Counted from the first letter of the stretch, positions 47,690 through 59,022 are shown. The stretch: 64,000 nucleotides of DNA from Chaetoderma sp. LZ-2023a (GCA_034401795.1 CM067360.1:117494572-117558571); one strand, 5' to 3'. The notes: generated by a model from the sequence alone, not told the origin. Made by a program: numbers and translations.

Positions 47690-50600
47690 GCCGGTTCTTA
47701 CAAGTTCTGCTTCTGCTATTTTTAGATATCCATGTTCAATTGATACTATGCCAGTTTTGCACCATATATCTTTAAATCTACTTTATTTTCCATGTTCCAA
47801 TAGCCTTTAAAATTCACAATGAATGCAGTTTATCAACAATTACCTAAATATAGCTTGTATGGCTCTTCGGTGGTTGTTTCCTGTTTTATCTATGACCTCT
47901 GAACACCGATGTTTCCAAATGGCCCACACTCCTACAGATATCAGGGTTATTAACAATTCTTTCACCTTGCTATTAATGATTCGTCCGATAGTTGAGCAAT
48001 CTTTGAACATAATTGTTTCAGCCATTATTTTCACATATTTGATTCCAAATTTAGCAAGGAGCATATTGATATATACCCAAATGCCTTTATCTATACAACA
48101 CTGTGTAAACAGATGGTCTATTGTTTCCTCCTCGGTATTACATAATAAACACCGGTCTGTACTTGTTATTTTGCACATATAAGTCAGATGGCCGACCAAG
48201 AGCCTTCGATGGAGTAATCGCCATACCAGGTCCCGTGTGTTTGCTGGTAGACAAGGTAGATGTATTGTTTTCCACGCATTTTTCCGGTTCTTTGGCGTGC
48301 ATCCTAAAGTGTTCGAATGCCTAACGGCAACAGGAGTCTGTCTCCGACTTTGCATTAGCATTCCATACCAGGCTCTAGATGCCATGTTGTATTTTATATG
48401 CTCTGACTTAAATACTAATGTTGGTTGCAATATATCTCTGCTGCCACGTGCTTTCGGCAATTTGAACCATTCACCAGGTATTGCATTCTTTATTCTAAGA
48501 AATAAGCGTTGGACATCAATATACCTCATTGATGTTGCTCTTGCTACATCCTGCATCGCGATTCATTTGCGAGATTTTGGATTAACTAAATCACGTAAAT
48601 ATTGAATGCCATTTTTGGTCATATAGGGCAAATATAATACAGCATCATAACCACGAATCAACTCGTTGCCCAAAAGACGTTGCTCTAAGGCATCTTCCCA
48701 ACAACTGGATTGTGGCATTGATCGTGTAAATATCTTTAGAGCTTCGAGTTGTTCTTTATATACGTTTGGTATCTTCTGATGGTTAGGTGGCAGTTTATTA
48801 CACACAAATAAACATTCTACTGGAAATGGATCTACGTACCTTTGTAGAAGTGTTCTTGCAACACTTGACCAAGATGAGTTTGAGGTGAGTAACCTATTCA
48901 AGAATTTCAGTTTTAGCGAAGCAATCTTTGCTAACACATTAACCAACTCCAGGCCTCCATCATGCTTTTCATTGGTGAGGTTTGACTGCGATACTAAATG
49001 GGCTTTGGCCTCCCATAAGAAGGACAAAAGTAATGTGTTGATCTTTGACTCTACTGATTTGGGCATATGAACTACAGAAGCGGTATACCACAGTCCAGAT
49101 AAAAGTAAATTATTAAGGACAAATGTCCTGCCAAATACAGTTAGGCTACGTCGTTTCCAATTTACTAATTCACACTTTAGCGTGGATAGCCTTTCTTCCC
49201 AGTTTATTATTACATCCTGTTCTCAACTAAAGTAAATACCCAAAATCTTTATGACATCATCTGACCAGTTAATATCCATAACATTGTCAGTTCTGTCCTT
49301 CCAAGCGCCCAAAAATAATCCCTTAGATTTGTCTCTGTTGACTTTAAGCCCTGATGCCTTTTGAAAATACTCCATTTAAAATTCTAAAATCTGAATTTTA
49401 CCTGCAAACACAGTCGTATCATCTGCATATTGAGACACCTTTAGTGGTCTTTCTACGCCACGTATACATATTCCTTGAAAATCATTACGTTGCCTCAATG
49501 TAGCCCCAACGATTCCATAGCTATGACGAATAGAAGCGGAGACAATGAGCAACCCTGTCTGACACCTCGTTCCAACACTACAAGTTCAGATAGATGATTA
49601 TTTACTAAATACCAACTTGTTATATCAGTATATAAAATATTGACCCATTTAATAAATCTGGAACCAAAGCCAATATGATCTAAAGACTTAAACAAGAAGT
49701 CCCATTCAAGTCTGTCAAACGCCTTCTCGTTATCAAGTGCTATTATTGCTGTTGGGATGCAATCCTTTTCAACTAATTGAATAAGGTCTTGTATAAGCAA
49801 TGTGTTGTTTAATGTCGTTCTTCCTTGTACAGAGCACGTTTGATCATCATGAATTACTTCGCCTAGGACTGCGCCAAGTTTTAATGTTAGTGCCGAGTAA
49901 TAATCTTATAGTCTACACAGAGTAGAGAGATTGGTATATAATTCTGATTTTTATTTCTGTCACCCCTCTTGTATATAAGCCGAACATATGCTTGGGCCAT
50001 CGATGGAGGGAGATGCCCTTGCTTAAAAATTCTAGCTGCTATTTCTTCTAATACTGGGCCAAATATGTGCCAGAATGTTTGATAAAATTCGACTGGAAGT
50101 CCATCGCAGCCAGGAGACTTTTCTAACTTCATACCTTTGAGGGATTTTGTCAAATCATCAATTGTTAGTGATTGGTCACAACTTTCGCGACATGCATCTG
50201 GAAGTCTTCTCGTTATATTAGCTAAAATATCTCTCATCGCAGTTTCATCACATCCCTCAGATTTCTACAATGATTTGTAAAATTTGTATACTGCTTCCAT
50301 CATCTCTGCATTTGAGGACACTGATACACCATCATTAGTCGTCACTGAGCGCATTAATTTCTCTATACCTCTTGCTTTTTCCAAGTTACAAAAGTAACGT
50401 GTAGGCTTTTCACCTTCGGTGTGCATTTGTGCTCTTGCCCTTATTTTGGCCCCATCAAACTGATAATGCTCTATTTCATTTAGTCTACCTTTTAATTTAA
50501 CTAATAGTTCGTAATAATTATATTCTCCATCATTAATTTTCTTATTAATTTTACACACCGACCACTGAAGCGCCTTTTTACGCTTTCGCATTTCTCGTGC

Positions 50601-51489
50601 TTTCCTGATGGAATACTGCCTTGAAATATGTTTCAGGTCGGATCGTTTCATCCCAATGCCTCCAACAACTTTCTACACATTTGCGAAAGCATCTATCTCG
50701 TAACAACGCTACATTGAGTTTCCAAAATCTATCTCCTCGTTTGATCCAGTCAGCATTGTCTAATGTGGTGGAAAACATATTGTGATCAGAGAAAGTTACT
50801 GGTTTTATGTTAGTTTTACATGTAACCTGTCAATGATCGTTCTACATAGATCCTGTCCAATCTGGATGCTTTCTCTCCACCAGTTGAAGACCAAGTCCCT
50901 GCCCTCTGGATTTTCAATCCGATAAGTGTCTAACAAGCTTTTATATTCACAGATGTGTTTCAAAATATTATGAGATGTGTCATTAAAATTAGACCCATCG
51001 TTTCTGTCTTTAACTTCATCTAATGTGCACTTAAAGTCACCGCCCATAATTAGGTTTTCTGGCGTTCTGTCTTGAATTATTGTGGAAACATCATTTAGAA
51101 ATTCACGACTCAATTGATGAGAGGTAGGTGCATAACGGCACATCAAATTTAAACTTGTGTTGAGTACATCAATTGATACACAAATCCATCGTTCATTTGT
51201 ATCTGATGACGACGATATGAGATCAACATAGTTGAGACAGCGGGGCAGGATAAGAATGGCCACTGCTGCGCTATTATCTTATGATAAAAACCTGCCCTTT
51301 TGAAATATCTTTGAGAGATTCATACACTTCAATTTTTTGAAATTTGGTCTCTTGTAGAAAGGTAATATCAACTCTCTCATTTGCTAATTCTTCAAGCATG
51401 TGGCGGTGCTTGAACTCGGTATTTAATCCTCTGCAATTGATGGTGCAGATAATCATAATTTGTAAAATGATGTTTACCACCGCCATCAT
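47690..51489 (-). pseudogene. LINE B ORF2 (endonuclease, RT, CCHC finger), many breaks
   Basis: Same architecture as LINE A ORF2, split into at least eight open pieces. Readable: IICTINCRGLN with FLQETKFQ, LIMGGDFK, GAKIRARAQMHTEGEKPTRY, SPGCDGLPVEFYQTFW, IALDNEKAFDRLEW, RGVRQGCSLSPLLF, and YADDTTVF (about 49,410-49,435, intact). The C-terminal finger reads CLLCNTEEETIDHLFTQC. A stop at 47,840 cuts the last residues, which remain readable to about 47,690. The start ATG at 51,489-51,487 overlaps the ORF1 stop in TAATG. Confidence 0.85.
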
Positions 51490-52766
51490 TAGATTAACTT
51501 GATTTTTTTAGCTCGTTTCTTAGACCATTTACCTAATTTGCCAGCGAATTCAATGTTTCCTAGTTCTACCGCAAACAAATATTCATATTTGGAAATATCA
51601 GAATCATGGCATCTCACCGTTACATATGGCACTAACACTTCACCCCCTTCTGATCGGTACATTACCATTTCATCTTTCATCTGTGAACTCTGTTTTTGAA
51701 TGGACACATCTGATTCTGCAACTGACATTGTATCATCATCCATATCATTTACTTCAATCTCAGATTCTGAGCTATTGTTTTCTTGATGACGCTTATTGCT
51801 ACTTAAGTTACATTTGGCAGGAGCGTCATTTACCATATCTTCAAGCTGAGTTAAATCATGTGAGATTAGCGGAAAATCGACGAACTTTCCGTCTTCTGAG
51901 TCCTAAACTTGTCCTGTCCTAATTGTAATTCATCTTCTAAGGAATTGTAAACTGGCTCTTCTGTAAGATCATCATTTTCCTGAATGGCTTTTACAGCCAC
52001 GTTTGGCTCCACTGTATTTTGATTATTTTCTTGACTTAAGATTATACCCTCCTCTAATACTTGAATTTCATCAACTGTAGTTACATTAACAGGATTAGAT
52101 GAGTTGTTTGTGTCATTTTCAGTGGCATGAACCACAACAACAGCTTCCGTAGTGATTGCTCCAGAATCATTTGACTCAGTTGCATCCTTTAATGGGCGAT
52201 TATCTCCTGATACAGAGCAAACATTTCTTTCGATTGGGACAATCTGTTGCCAAATGGTCAGTACTTAGGCAGATCCGGCACTCTTTAATTTGCCCTCTAT
52301 ACCATAAGGGCAGGACAAAGCTGCCATCAAGAGTCAATCTGCTTGGTAACGGGGTATCCACTTTATCAAACCAGATGCGTCTTACACCGTTTTCTACCGT
52401 TCTGTCAAAGGGATACGTTTCCCGTTCAATCTTTTGCACTTTGCCATACTTCTTGAGTTTATTCATGATTCTCTCATCTGGAATTTCTAGTGGAACTTTC
52501 ATCTTCACTAGCAACCTATCTGACTCGATTTCCTCTACGTTACAAACTTCGCCGTTTACAATAAGAACATCTTCTAGAAGCTTTTCCGTGACCCCCTCAT
52601 TTGACACTGTTACATTCCATACAGTTTTAGAAACATTGATAAGCCCCTGCAAAGCATCAGGTCCCGCGCCACCGACGTCCTTTAACCCATGATACACGTC
52701 GATAGCCATAACACCCCACCCCTTAGTTTTAATCTTAAGGCTTAGGGTACGCGTATAGGTTGTCAT
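51489..52766 (-). pseudogene. LINE B ORF1
   Basis: Starts MTTYTRTLSLKIKTKGWG at 52,766. RRM-like region to about 52,300, then the first zinc knuckle CRICLSTDHLATDC is intact, while the second is lost where the frame breaks after CLLCIRR. Further pieces: VDEIQVLEEGIILSQENNQN and the C-terminal GGEVLVPYVTV ... GKLGKWSKKRAKK. The stop TAA is at 51,491-51,489. Confidence 0.83.
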
Positions 52767-53449
52767 GGTGTTTTATAATATCAAGGAAAACCATACTACT
52801 TCAATATATAATACAAAAATATAACACCGAGACGTCGGGGAAAGAGCTAAACACTAAATAATGAGTGTCCCCTTTTGAAACCCTGACGTCTACCAACAAA
52901 TATACGAATAGAGAGTACAGTCGTATATTTGTTAGTTTGAACCACTTTGTAAGTGGTTCACTAACACCTAACCAATTAAAGTGGTTCCCTAATGCATACT
53001 AACATATTACAGACATATATGTGTAGTCTGTTCGAGTTGACCGGGGACAGCCAACTGACTATAAAGATTTATATAATCAAAGTACTCGGCTTGCGCTTAC
53101 AAATGACAAAGGAATTAAATCCACTCACTCAAGCGATCTTGCCAAATATAATGCGCTAGCCAACGAACTATAGAAATAGCATACTGGCGCCGGGAGAAAA
53201 GTATGGCATTGACCACAGTAAGAGGCGACCTATTAAATGGCTGAAACCGCCAGCTAAGAGGAGTGCCTTTAGAAAATGGAGACACAAAATGCGCTCCAAC
53301 CAGGATAAGAATTTATAAATTAAACATAAAGTTTGAAAGGAAATACTAATACGAAATATATGTTTAAAATTTATCTACAAAATCGCGCTAGAAACTAGCA
53401 AATTCGGCCAGCAATTGCAGAGCTAAATAAACGCGTGCGTTCACTTCGG
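52767..53449 (-). promoter_or_regulatory. LINE B 5' UTR
   Basis: 683 bp, collinear with the LINE A 5' UTR and over 90% identical by eye; clearly different from much of the LINE C 5' UTR. It ends against (TAC)n at 53,450. Confidence 0.7.
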
Positions 53450-53511
<62 letters not shown>

Positions 53512-53539
53512 GCTACTGCTACTGCTACTGCTACTACTG

Positions 53540-53584
<45 letters not shown>
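53450..53584. repeat. (TAC)n microsatellite before the second MINPP exon
   Basis: About 45 triplets, mostly CTA with a few CTG. It lies between LINE B and the MINPP-like exon; a remnant (TGCTACTACTACTCTGTAG) serves as the pyrimidine-rich end of the intron. Confidence 0.93.
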
Positions 53585-53619
53585 GTGTTGATACAGGTAC
53601 TGCTACTACTACTCTGTAG

Positions 53620-54286
53620 AGCCGCACCAACAGATTACAATCTTTTGGCAGCGCTGAGACTCGGTCGCCCTGGCACTCCCCAGGCTCTGATCGTTCGACT
53701 TGGGTTGCTCTGTGATCAGGCACCGTCAATTGGAACACGATGGAAAAGCAACATGGGCGGACACTGGCGAACAAGCAAGATACCATCACTCACTTCGAAC
53801 TTCGCATTCTTAATATATGATTGCTTTGAAACACCCAACCTTAGTGTACTCGTCAATGAACGGCCAGTTATTAAGCCTGGATGCAGACATCAAATCTTCC
53901 CGTTGGCGACTGAACTTGGACCGTTAGGCCCATGGACAGATCATTGCAAGTTCCAACAAATGTGTGGTGGTGCTGGTTTTCTAAATTACAGCCGTGCCCA
54001 AGCATTTCTTAATCCAATTAAACTAATTCCAAGAAAGGTTACGATCCAACCATTTCTAAATCAGTTCAGAAATCAAATTAGCCTTGGTGTGAACCAATTC
54101 CTGCATTATAAGTGCACTCGTTCAGTCCCCTACAGTCGGCCTAGTACTTATCCTGGTGACAACTCCACATTTCCTAGATCACTCCCTGTCAACAAACTTG
54201 ATCAGTTCACTTACAGGCAGCGAGTGTATTACAGTTTTCTTTATATCGGTCACGTTTCCTTTCTGATCGCATATATATTTCTATGA
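53620..54286 (+). CDS. MINPP1: MINPP-like terminal exon with lost active-site motif
   Basis: Paralogue of the 21,936-22,680 exon, entered by the same type of phase-2 acceptor (CTCTGTAG at 53,619). Matches run throughout: LAALRLG, IVRLGLLCDQAPS, HWRTSKIPSLTSNFAFLIYD, LSVLVNERPVIKPGC, and the Cys pair in DHCKFQQMCG. The FGHADT motif has become LGRPGT, removing the catalytic His and acidic residue. Even so, the frame is open for about 222 codons to TGA 54,286. It ends in a hydrophobic segment (FLYIGHVSFLIAYIFL), as in the other copy. Either a non-catalytic paralogue or a recently dead exon. The matching upstream exon was not found in this window. A protein reading through the microsatellite (poly-Leu) is an artefact. 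Confidence 0.75.
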
Positions 54287-54317
54287 AACACTGGGGTGGG
54301 ATATGGAACCTATAGTG

Positions 54318-54552
54318 TCATGCAGTCCCACATCCAAGCATCTGACATCATAATCAATTCCGTCACATGCAGGCTTACTTCATAATCAAAAGCTAAAGCA
54401 CACAGTCAATTTCAAAATATTATACATCTTATCTGCATAGTTATCTTGATATTGGGATTCTAGAAAATCAAGGTTTGATCGATGACAACACAGGAAAAGT
54501 ATCGGTGGAGCTTATCTAGAAATGAGTGGGGCTAGAAATAAATTGGGCGTTT
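54318..54552 (+). mobile_element. MITE-A copy after the second MINPP exon
   Basis: Diverged: CTGACATCATAATCAATTCC, ACTTCATAATC, then CAGTCAATTTCAAAATATTA, CTTATCTGCATAGTTATCTT, GATCGATGACAACAC and GGTGGAGCTTATCTAGAAAT. It lacks the left palindrome arm. Confidence 0.65.
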
Positions 54553-54779
54553 TGTTAGAAATTGATAAATTCTATTACCAAACACTTCACTCATTTTTGC
54601 AGGCCAGTTACAAAACAGTATACGTTTCGTTGCAATTATCTGTCTTAAACATTTGAGCTCGAAAAGACAACATAAAACACAATTACAATCTTATAAAGAT
54701 TAATATTCTATTGATTATTCTGAAATATGTTTAACTGAGAGCTTTCAAATTTGTTTCTGGTATATTCTATTTTGCTCTA

Positions 54780-55195
54780 CCCTACTCAAATCTGCTCCAC
54801 TCTACAATGTTCTACTTTACTATACTCCACTCTGCACTGCTTTGCTCTACCCTAATCTACTGTACAATGCTCTACTCTACTATACTCTGGCCTGTTCTGC
54901 CCTGCCCTGCCCTGCACTACCCTACCCTGCCCTGCCCTGCCCTACTCTACCCTACGTCATCATCCACCCCACACTCCACCCACGCAGCCCACCAGGCTAA
55001 CCACCAAGCCACCCACCCGACCCACTCCACTCCACTCTACAATGCTGCACTCTACTCCGCTCTGCTCTGCTCTACTCTGCCCCGCTCAACCCTATCCCAC
55101 TCTACCCCGCCCTCCTCCTCTCCGCTCCGCTCTGCTCTACCGTGCTCTACTTTATTATACTCTGCTCTGCTCTGCTCTACTCGTTCAGCAAAAGT
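54780..55195. repeat. Degenerate pentanucleotide array (CTCTA/CTCTG/CCTGC)
   Basis: About 400 bp of pyrimidine-rich five-base words: TCTAC, TCTGC, CCTGC, CCTAC. The long frames crossing it are artefacts. Confidence 0.85.
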
Positions 55196-55439
55196 GAAAA
55201 AGTGACCAAACGTTAATTGAACCCTCGAGTGTACCTGCGCCGCCGCCCCCCCCCCACCACAAACCCCCGGTGCCTAGTGCATCATGCAGGTGTTTCTCAG
55301 ATAATATTACTGAAATGAAATTTAACGATTGAAATGAAAGTTTCCCAGATAAAATTATTAAATTGTGTTAACGTTGGTGATTGATTGACGTGGTCGCCGT
55401 TGGTGAATGGGCATTGAACCAAGGTTGGCAATTGGTTGG
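55196..55439. other. Unassigned DNA with a C-run
   Basis: CCGCCGCCCCCCCCCCACC at about 55,239-55,257; nothing else recognised. Confidence 0.4.
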
Positions 55440-56560
55440 TAATATCACTAGTGTTCGGTCTGAATATTCGAATATGCAAATATTCATTCAAACAGACCAA
55501 TATGAATGCATATTCACATAGCATACGAATATCGAATATTTGAATATTTATGAAAAACTACAAAATTGTCTTAAATTGGATTGAAAACCAAATTTAATTT
55601 TTCAAAATCTTGTGTGGTCCCATAAATATGAAATCTGGTGGATGTATAGGTCCTATACTGCTTTGATTTGGTATTACTTTTAAATTGGATTCATGAAATG
55701 CTATTCGAGATGCTCATCGCCTGTATATGAATTTGCATTGGGTTGGACGTTGCCCTTAGCCCCAGATGATGTCTGCTGAGTTTGGAGCCAAAGATAAAAA
55801 AGACACGTTTACCCGTAAGGTCAAAGTTACAACTTGTTGGTTCTTCTGCCAGAAATAAATACCTGTTGTCCTGAACAGTTCAATGGCTATATTAGATCTT
55901 ACCCCAATGACACCCAATGTTATTCGCTTTATGGAAAATGTTCGCGGTAGTTATCCTAAAGAAGCAGGCTGATTTTCTGGTCAAAGGACAATAACATTTA
56001 TTGGTGTCCAGATAACCCTTTCTCTTAATATTACGTTTGCTTTTAACAGAGATCAATTCCCTATGATGACAAGTTAAATGATCATCGACAGAAATGTAAA
56101 CCCTTACAGGGAGAAGCTGAAAACAAAAATCAGTCTTTTTTAAATGTTCGCCAAAATTGTTTTTCGTAGGTTTGACTAGAACCTTGATACACTCCTAATT
56201 GCTCAAATTCCTTGATTGGGGAAGACTTTTGAAGCGGATCCCCTCCAATAGTTTTCAAGAATATGTTTTTCTCTACCCAATGTGACTTCCATAGGAAATA
56301 TAGACATATGATAGCAATATTTAAATGGTATTTTCTCTTTACGTTCTAAACCAAATGACTGGAAACTTGGCAGATATCTAATACAACTTGAGCCATGTGA
56401 TGTCGATGTGTCAATCGCGGTTTTCCCCTGCAAATCCTTCCATGTTTTATATGTTTACCGACGATATTTCGTTTCTATTTGGCATACATCTGGCATATAC
56501 GAATAATTCGAATAGTCATTCATACAAGTATACGAATATTCGAATACCGATTTTTATAAG
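55440..56560. other. Block bounded by GAATATTCGAATA clusters
   Basis: Clusters of GAATATTCG and ATACGAATAT words at 55,465-55,555 and again, roughly inverted, at 56,498-56,548 bound about 1.1 kb. This could be an eroded element with inverted ends. Inside, the minus-strand frame 56,433-56,203 has protein-like composition (SIFPMEVTLGREKHILENYW) but no family I recognise. Confidence 0.3.
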
Positions 56561-56564
56561 AGTA

Positions 56565-57060
56565 CCGTTGGTGATTAAAGGTTTGGCAAACTTTGGCATA
56601 ACAGTGAAAAAACTACAATTGGGGTATCCTTGTTGGGACAACATTGGGCCATACACCTATAGCCAATGTATATAATACACGTTATATATGTGGGTTTGGG
56701 CCAAACAGTGGCAGGATTACAGTTGGGGTACAGTTCTTGGGACAATGTATGCTCACTAACATAGCGCCACTGTATTTACGAAAAAATAGTCACCTGTGTC
56801 GGGACAGTGTTAGTAGTCGCAAAATTTATGGCCAATTTATAAAACACATTTTAGATACGAGCTTTGGTCCAAAGTTGACATAGCCGTGGCAAGGGTGCAG
56901 TTGTGTTGCAGTTGTCGGGCCAATCTAAGCGTAGTGACGTATTGCCAATGTATATAGTAAATTGTATCTACATGCGCCGGGAAAACATTGATATAACAGT
57001 GGCCAAATTACAGTAGGGTTAGAGTTGTTGCACCCCTGGAGCGCACAGAAGTGTGGTACC
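56565..57060. repeat. Diverged tandem repeat, about four units
   Basis: The pattern GGCCAAACAGTGGCAGGATT followed by ACAGTTGGGGTACAGTTCTT, GGGACAA and a GCCAATGTATATA-type segment recurs with strong divergence near 56,590, 56,695, 56,870 and 57,000. Confidence 0.5.
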
Positions 57061-57084
57061 GCGTTGCCCAACAAAAGAAGGAAT

Positions 57085-57428
57085 CAATTCTTAGTTATAC
57101 CCCGCTCATTCCTAGTTTAGCTCCACCCGCGCTTCCCCAGATAGAGCGATCTCTGAACTCACTGACTATCAACTTCCAGAAAGCTATACAGTTAAACCAT
57201 GGCAGCAAATGCGCCCAGTCAAATTAGTTTCAACATATTCAACACCATGTTTATTAAATAGGAAAGACATACAATTCATACATTAACATCCACCGTCATC
57301 AATTAAGCATCCGTGACCAACTTCGCTACGTCATCCACTGCGTAATTGGTTATGACATCATCATCCTACATGTCGCGTAGTTGTTTATGGCGTCATCTGG
57401 TTGATAGATAAACTGACATCCTCCATTG
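57085..57428 (-). mobile_element. MITE-A copy, minus orientation
   Basis: TAGTTATACCCCGCTCATTC, CCACCCGCGC, AGATAGAGCGATCTCTGAAC, CTATACAGTTAAACCATGG, then GCCCAGTCAAATTAGTTTCA and a CRE-like cluster ending in GATAGATAAACTGAC. One palindrome arm is missing. Confidence 0.75.
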
Positions 57429-57990
57429 AAATAAAGCTGTAAGCAGCAATGAAGGGGATCACGATCTGTGGCGCTGGAATATACCATGTCTCATTGTCAT
57501 GTTTTATTTGCCAACTTTGACGCCCATTTCAACTCCGCCCCACCCGCACATCCAGCGCTGAACAGAATCTAATATAAACACCGCCAAGCAATCTGCAGAT
57601 GGTAAATCACAAGGTCTGCAAATTGGCATTTCTTAAAACCATAGCCGAATGGCATGACGGAAGTGAGATATTCCAACTCAGCACACTGGAAAACCTATAT
57701 AGAGACATTCCTATCGCAAAATTATGACTCGTTACATGGCTGCTACAAAGATCACCTATGTTGCTAAAGAGGCAAACCAGGCTGCTAAGGTAATGGATGG
57801 ACACTTCGAAAATGTTATATTCGAACAAGGCATACCAAAACCATAACCATGTTTACCTTGAACATATTTGTTTGGTTGCAATCGACAGCATCTCGGTATG
57901 TAAGGTAGTAGGGCTGGTTACTAAGGACATGGGTGTGTATTTTAAAAGTTTGGCATTCGAGCTCAACACACCCCAAACCATATATAAACA
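57429..57990. other. Unassigned DNA
   Basis: A MITE-B-like end fragment (GGTCTGCAAATTGGCATTTC) lies at 57,612-57,631. No gene recognised. Confidence 0.35.
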
Positions 57991-58234
57991 TTAACTTTTA
58001 CTTGCTAAGGAAATGTGTTCAGAATTAATATATTTTCTTAATAGAGAAGAAAACTTTTGAAAATCTACCACTGGAATTACTGCCCTGCCAATTGACATTC
58101 CTCAAGAGCATTGGAGACGCTGGGTTTGGTCGGCTAATTAATGGCAGGTGTTAATGGTCAACTGATCAAGCCAGCTAAAACAGCTTCTGTAGTTGACTTG
58201 GTGTTTAATTGTCTGGACAAATGTAAAGGGTTAA
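57991..58234 (+). mobile_element. MITE-B copy 9
   Basis: TTAACTTTTACTTGCTAAGG at the left and GTAAAGGGTTAA at the right (244 bp), with the arm AAAATCTACCACTGGAATTA; most of the right arm is deleted and GACATTCCTCAAGAGCATTG remains. Confidence 0.6.
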
Positions 58235-58639
58235 TTGGGTTAGCTCTATAATAGAACCACTGAACACAATGTTTGGATATGGATTATTAAATAACTTTTC
58301 GGCTAGTAACCAGACAAGGATGAATGAAAAAACCCCAGATGATATAAATCAAATGATCTCCCCTCAACGGCAGACACCTTAGTGGACATGACAACCACAC
58401 TGGTTTGGATAGACGCATGGATGAACGCATATCGTCCCATGAAGCTTCAGCACAATACACTAAGCACACGCAAGGTTATCAACCGAAAAAAGCCTAATTT
58501 TCCTCAGATGGATGGACACACGGTTAGAAAGAAATTGATGGATGGACAGACTGACTGACTATTGGAAATAATGTGCATTTTTCTATTACCCTGTACCATA
58601 GACAAATTTTCCATGAAGTGTCGTCATGATACTCCAAGC

Positions 58640-58826
58640 AAAACTAAGGTTATTGAACGATAACCTTTAATTTGCATGCACATTTATCACTGGAAGGACT
58701 CGATTACTGAGCCAGTCCTTCCAGTGGTAAATTTTCAAAAATTGTGTTCTCTTGGCCTGCGAATGGACGTTCCCCAAGATCACCTCAGAGGCAAGTTTTG
58801 GCCGGCTTCGGCATGAAAGGGTCAAA
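58640..58826 (+). mobile_element. MITE-B copy 10
   Basis: Palindrome centre CGATTACTGAGCCAGTCC; right arm CCAGTGGTAAATTTTCAAAA, TCTCTTGGCCTGCGAATGG, GGCCGGCTTCGGCATGAAAG. Left arm shortened. Confidence 0.7.
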
Positions 58827-59022
58827 TGTCTGACAACAATATTAAAATGTCTTCATCTAGAGGCCAGCCATCCTTTCGCAATCGCGTAAACCTGGCCCAC
58901 ACTGCCCTGCTGGTGAATCTAAATTTGACGGAAGACTTGACCCTGATACCTGATCTAAATTGTATGGTGCACTAACGATCTGGTAAACGATAAACAAAGA
59001 AAATAGATTTATTGCTCATCTA

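Larger units (their letters stand above)
47154..53449 (-). mobile_element. LINE B: Tx1-like non-LTR retrotransposon, end to end
   Basis: Complete in extent but decayed in coding. Order on the minus strand: 5' UTR (53,449-52,767), ORF1 (52,766-51,489), ORF2 (51,489 to about 47,690), a 3' UTR with two related 105-bp blocks, and a 16-bp A-rich tail. It is flanked on both sides by (TAC)n. Its ORFs resemble LINE C while its 5' UTR matches LINE A. Confidence 0.88.

Noticed and set aside
53388-53619. Poly-Leu N-terminus joined to the MINPP-like exon, and the antisense poly-Val ORF
   Set aside because: The frame merely runs through the microsatellite; the splice acceptor at 53,619 matches the one in the paralogue, so the Leu run is intronic.
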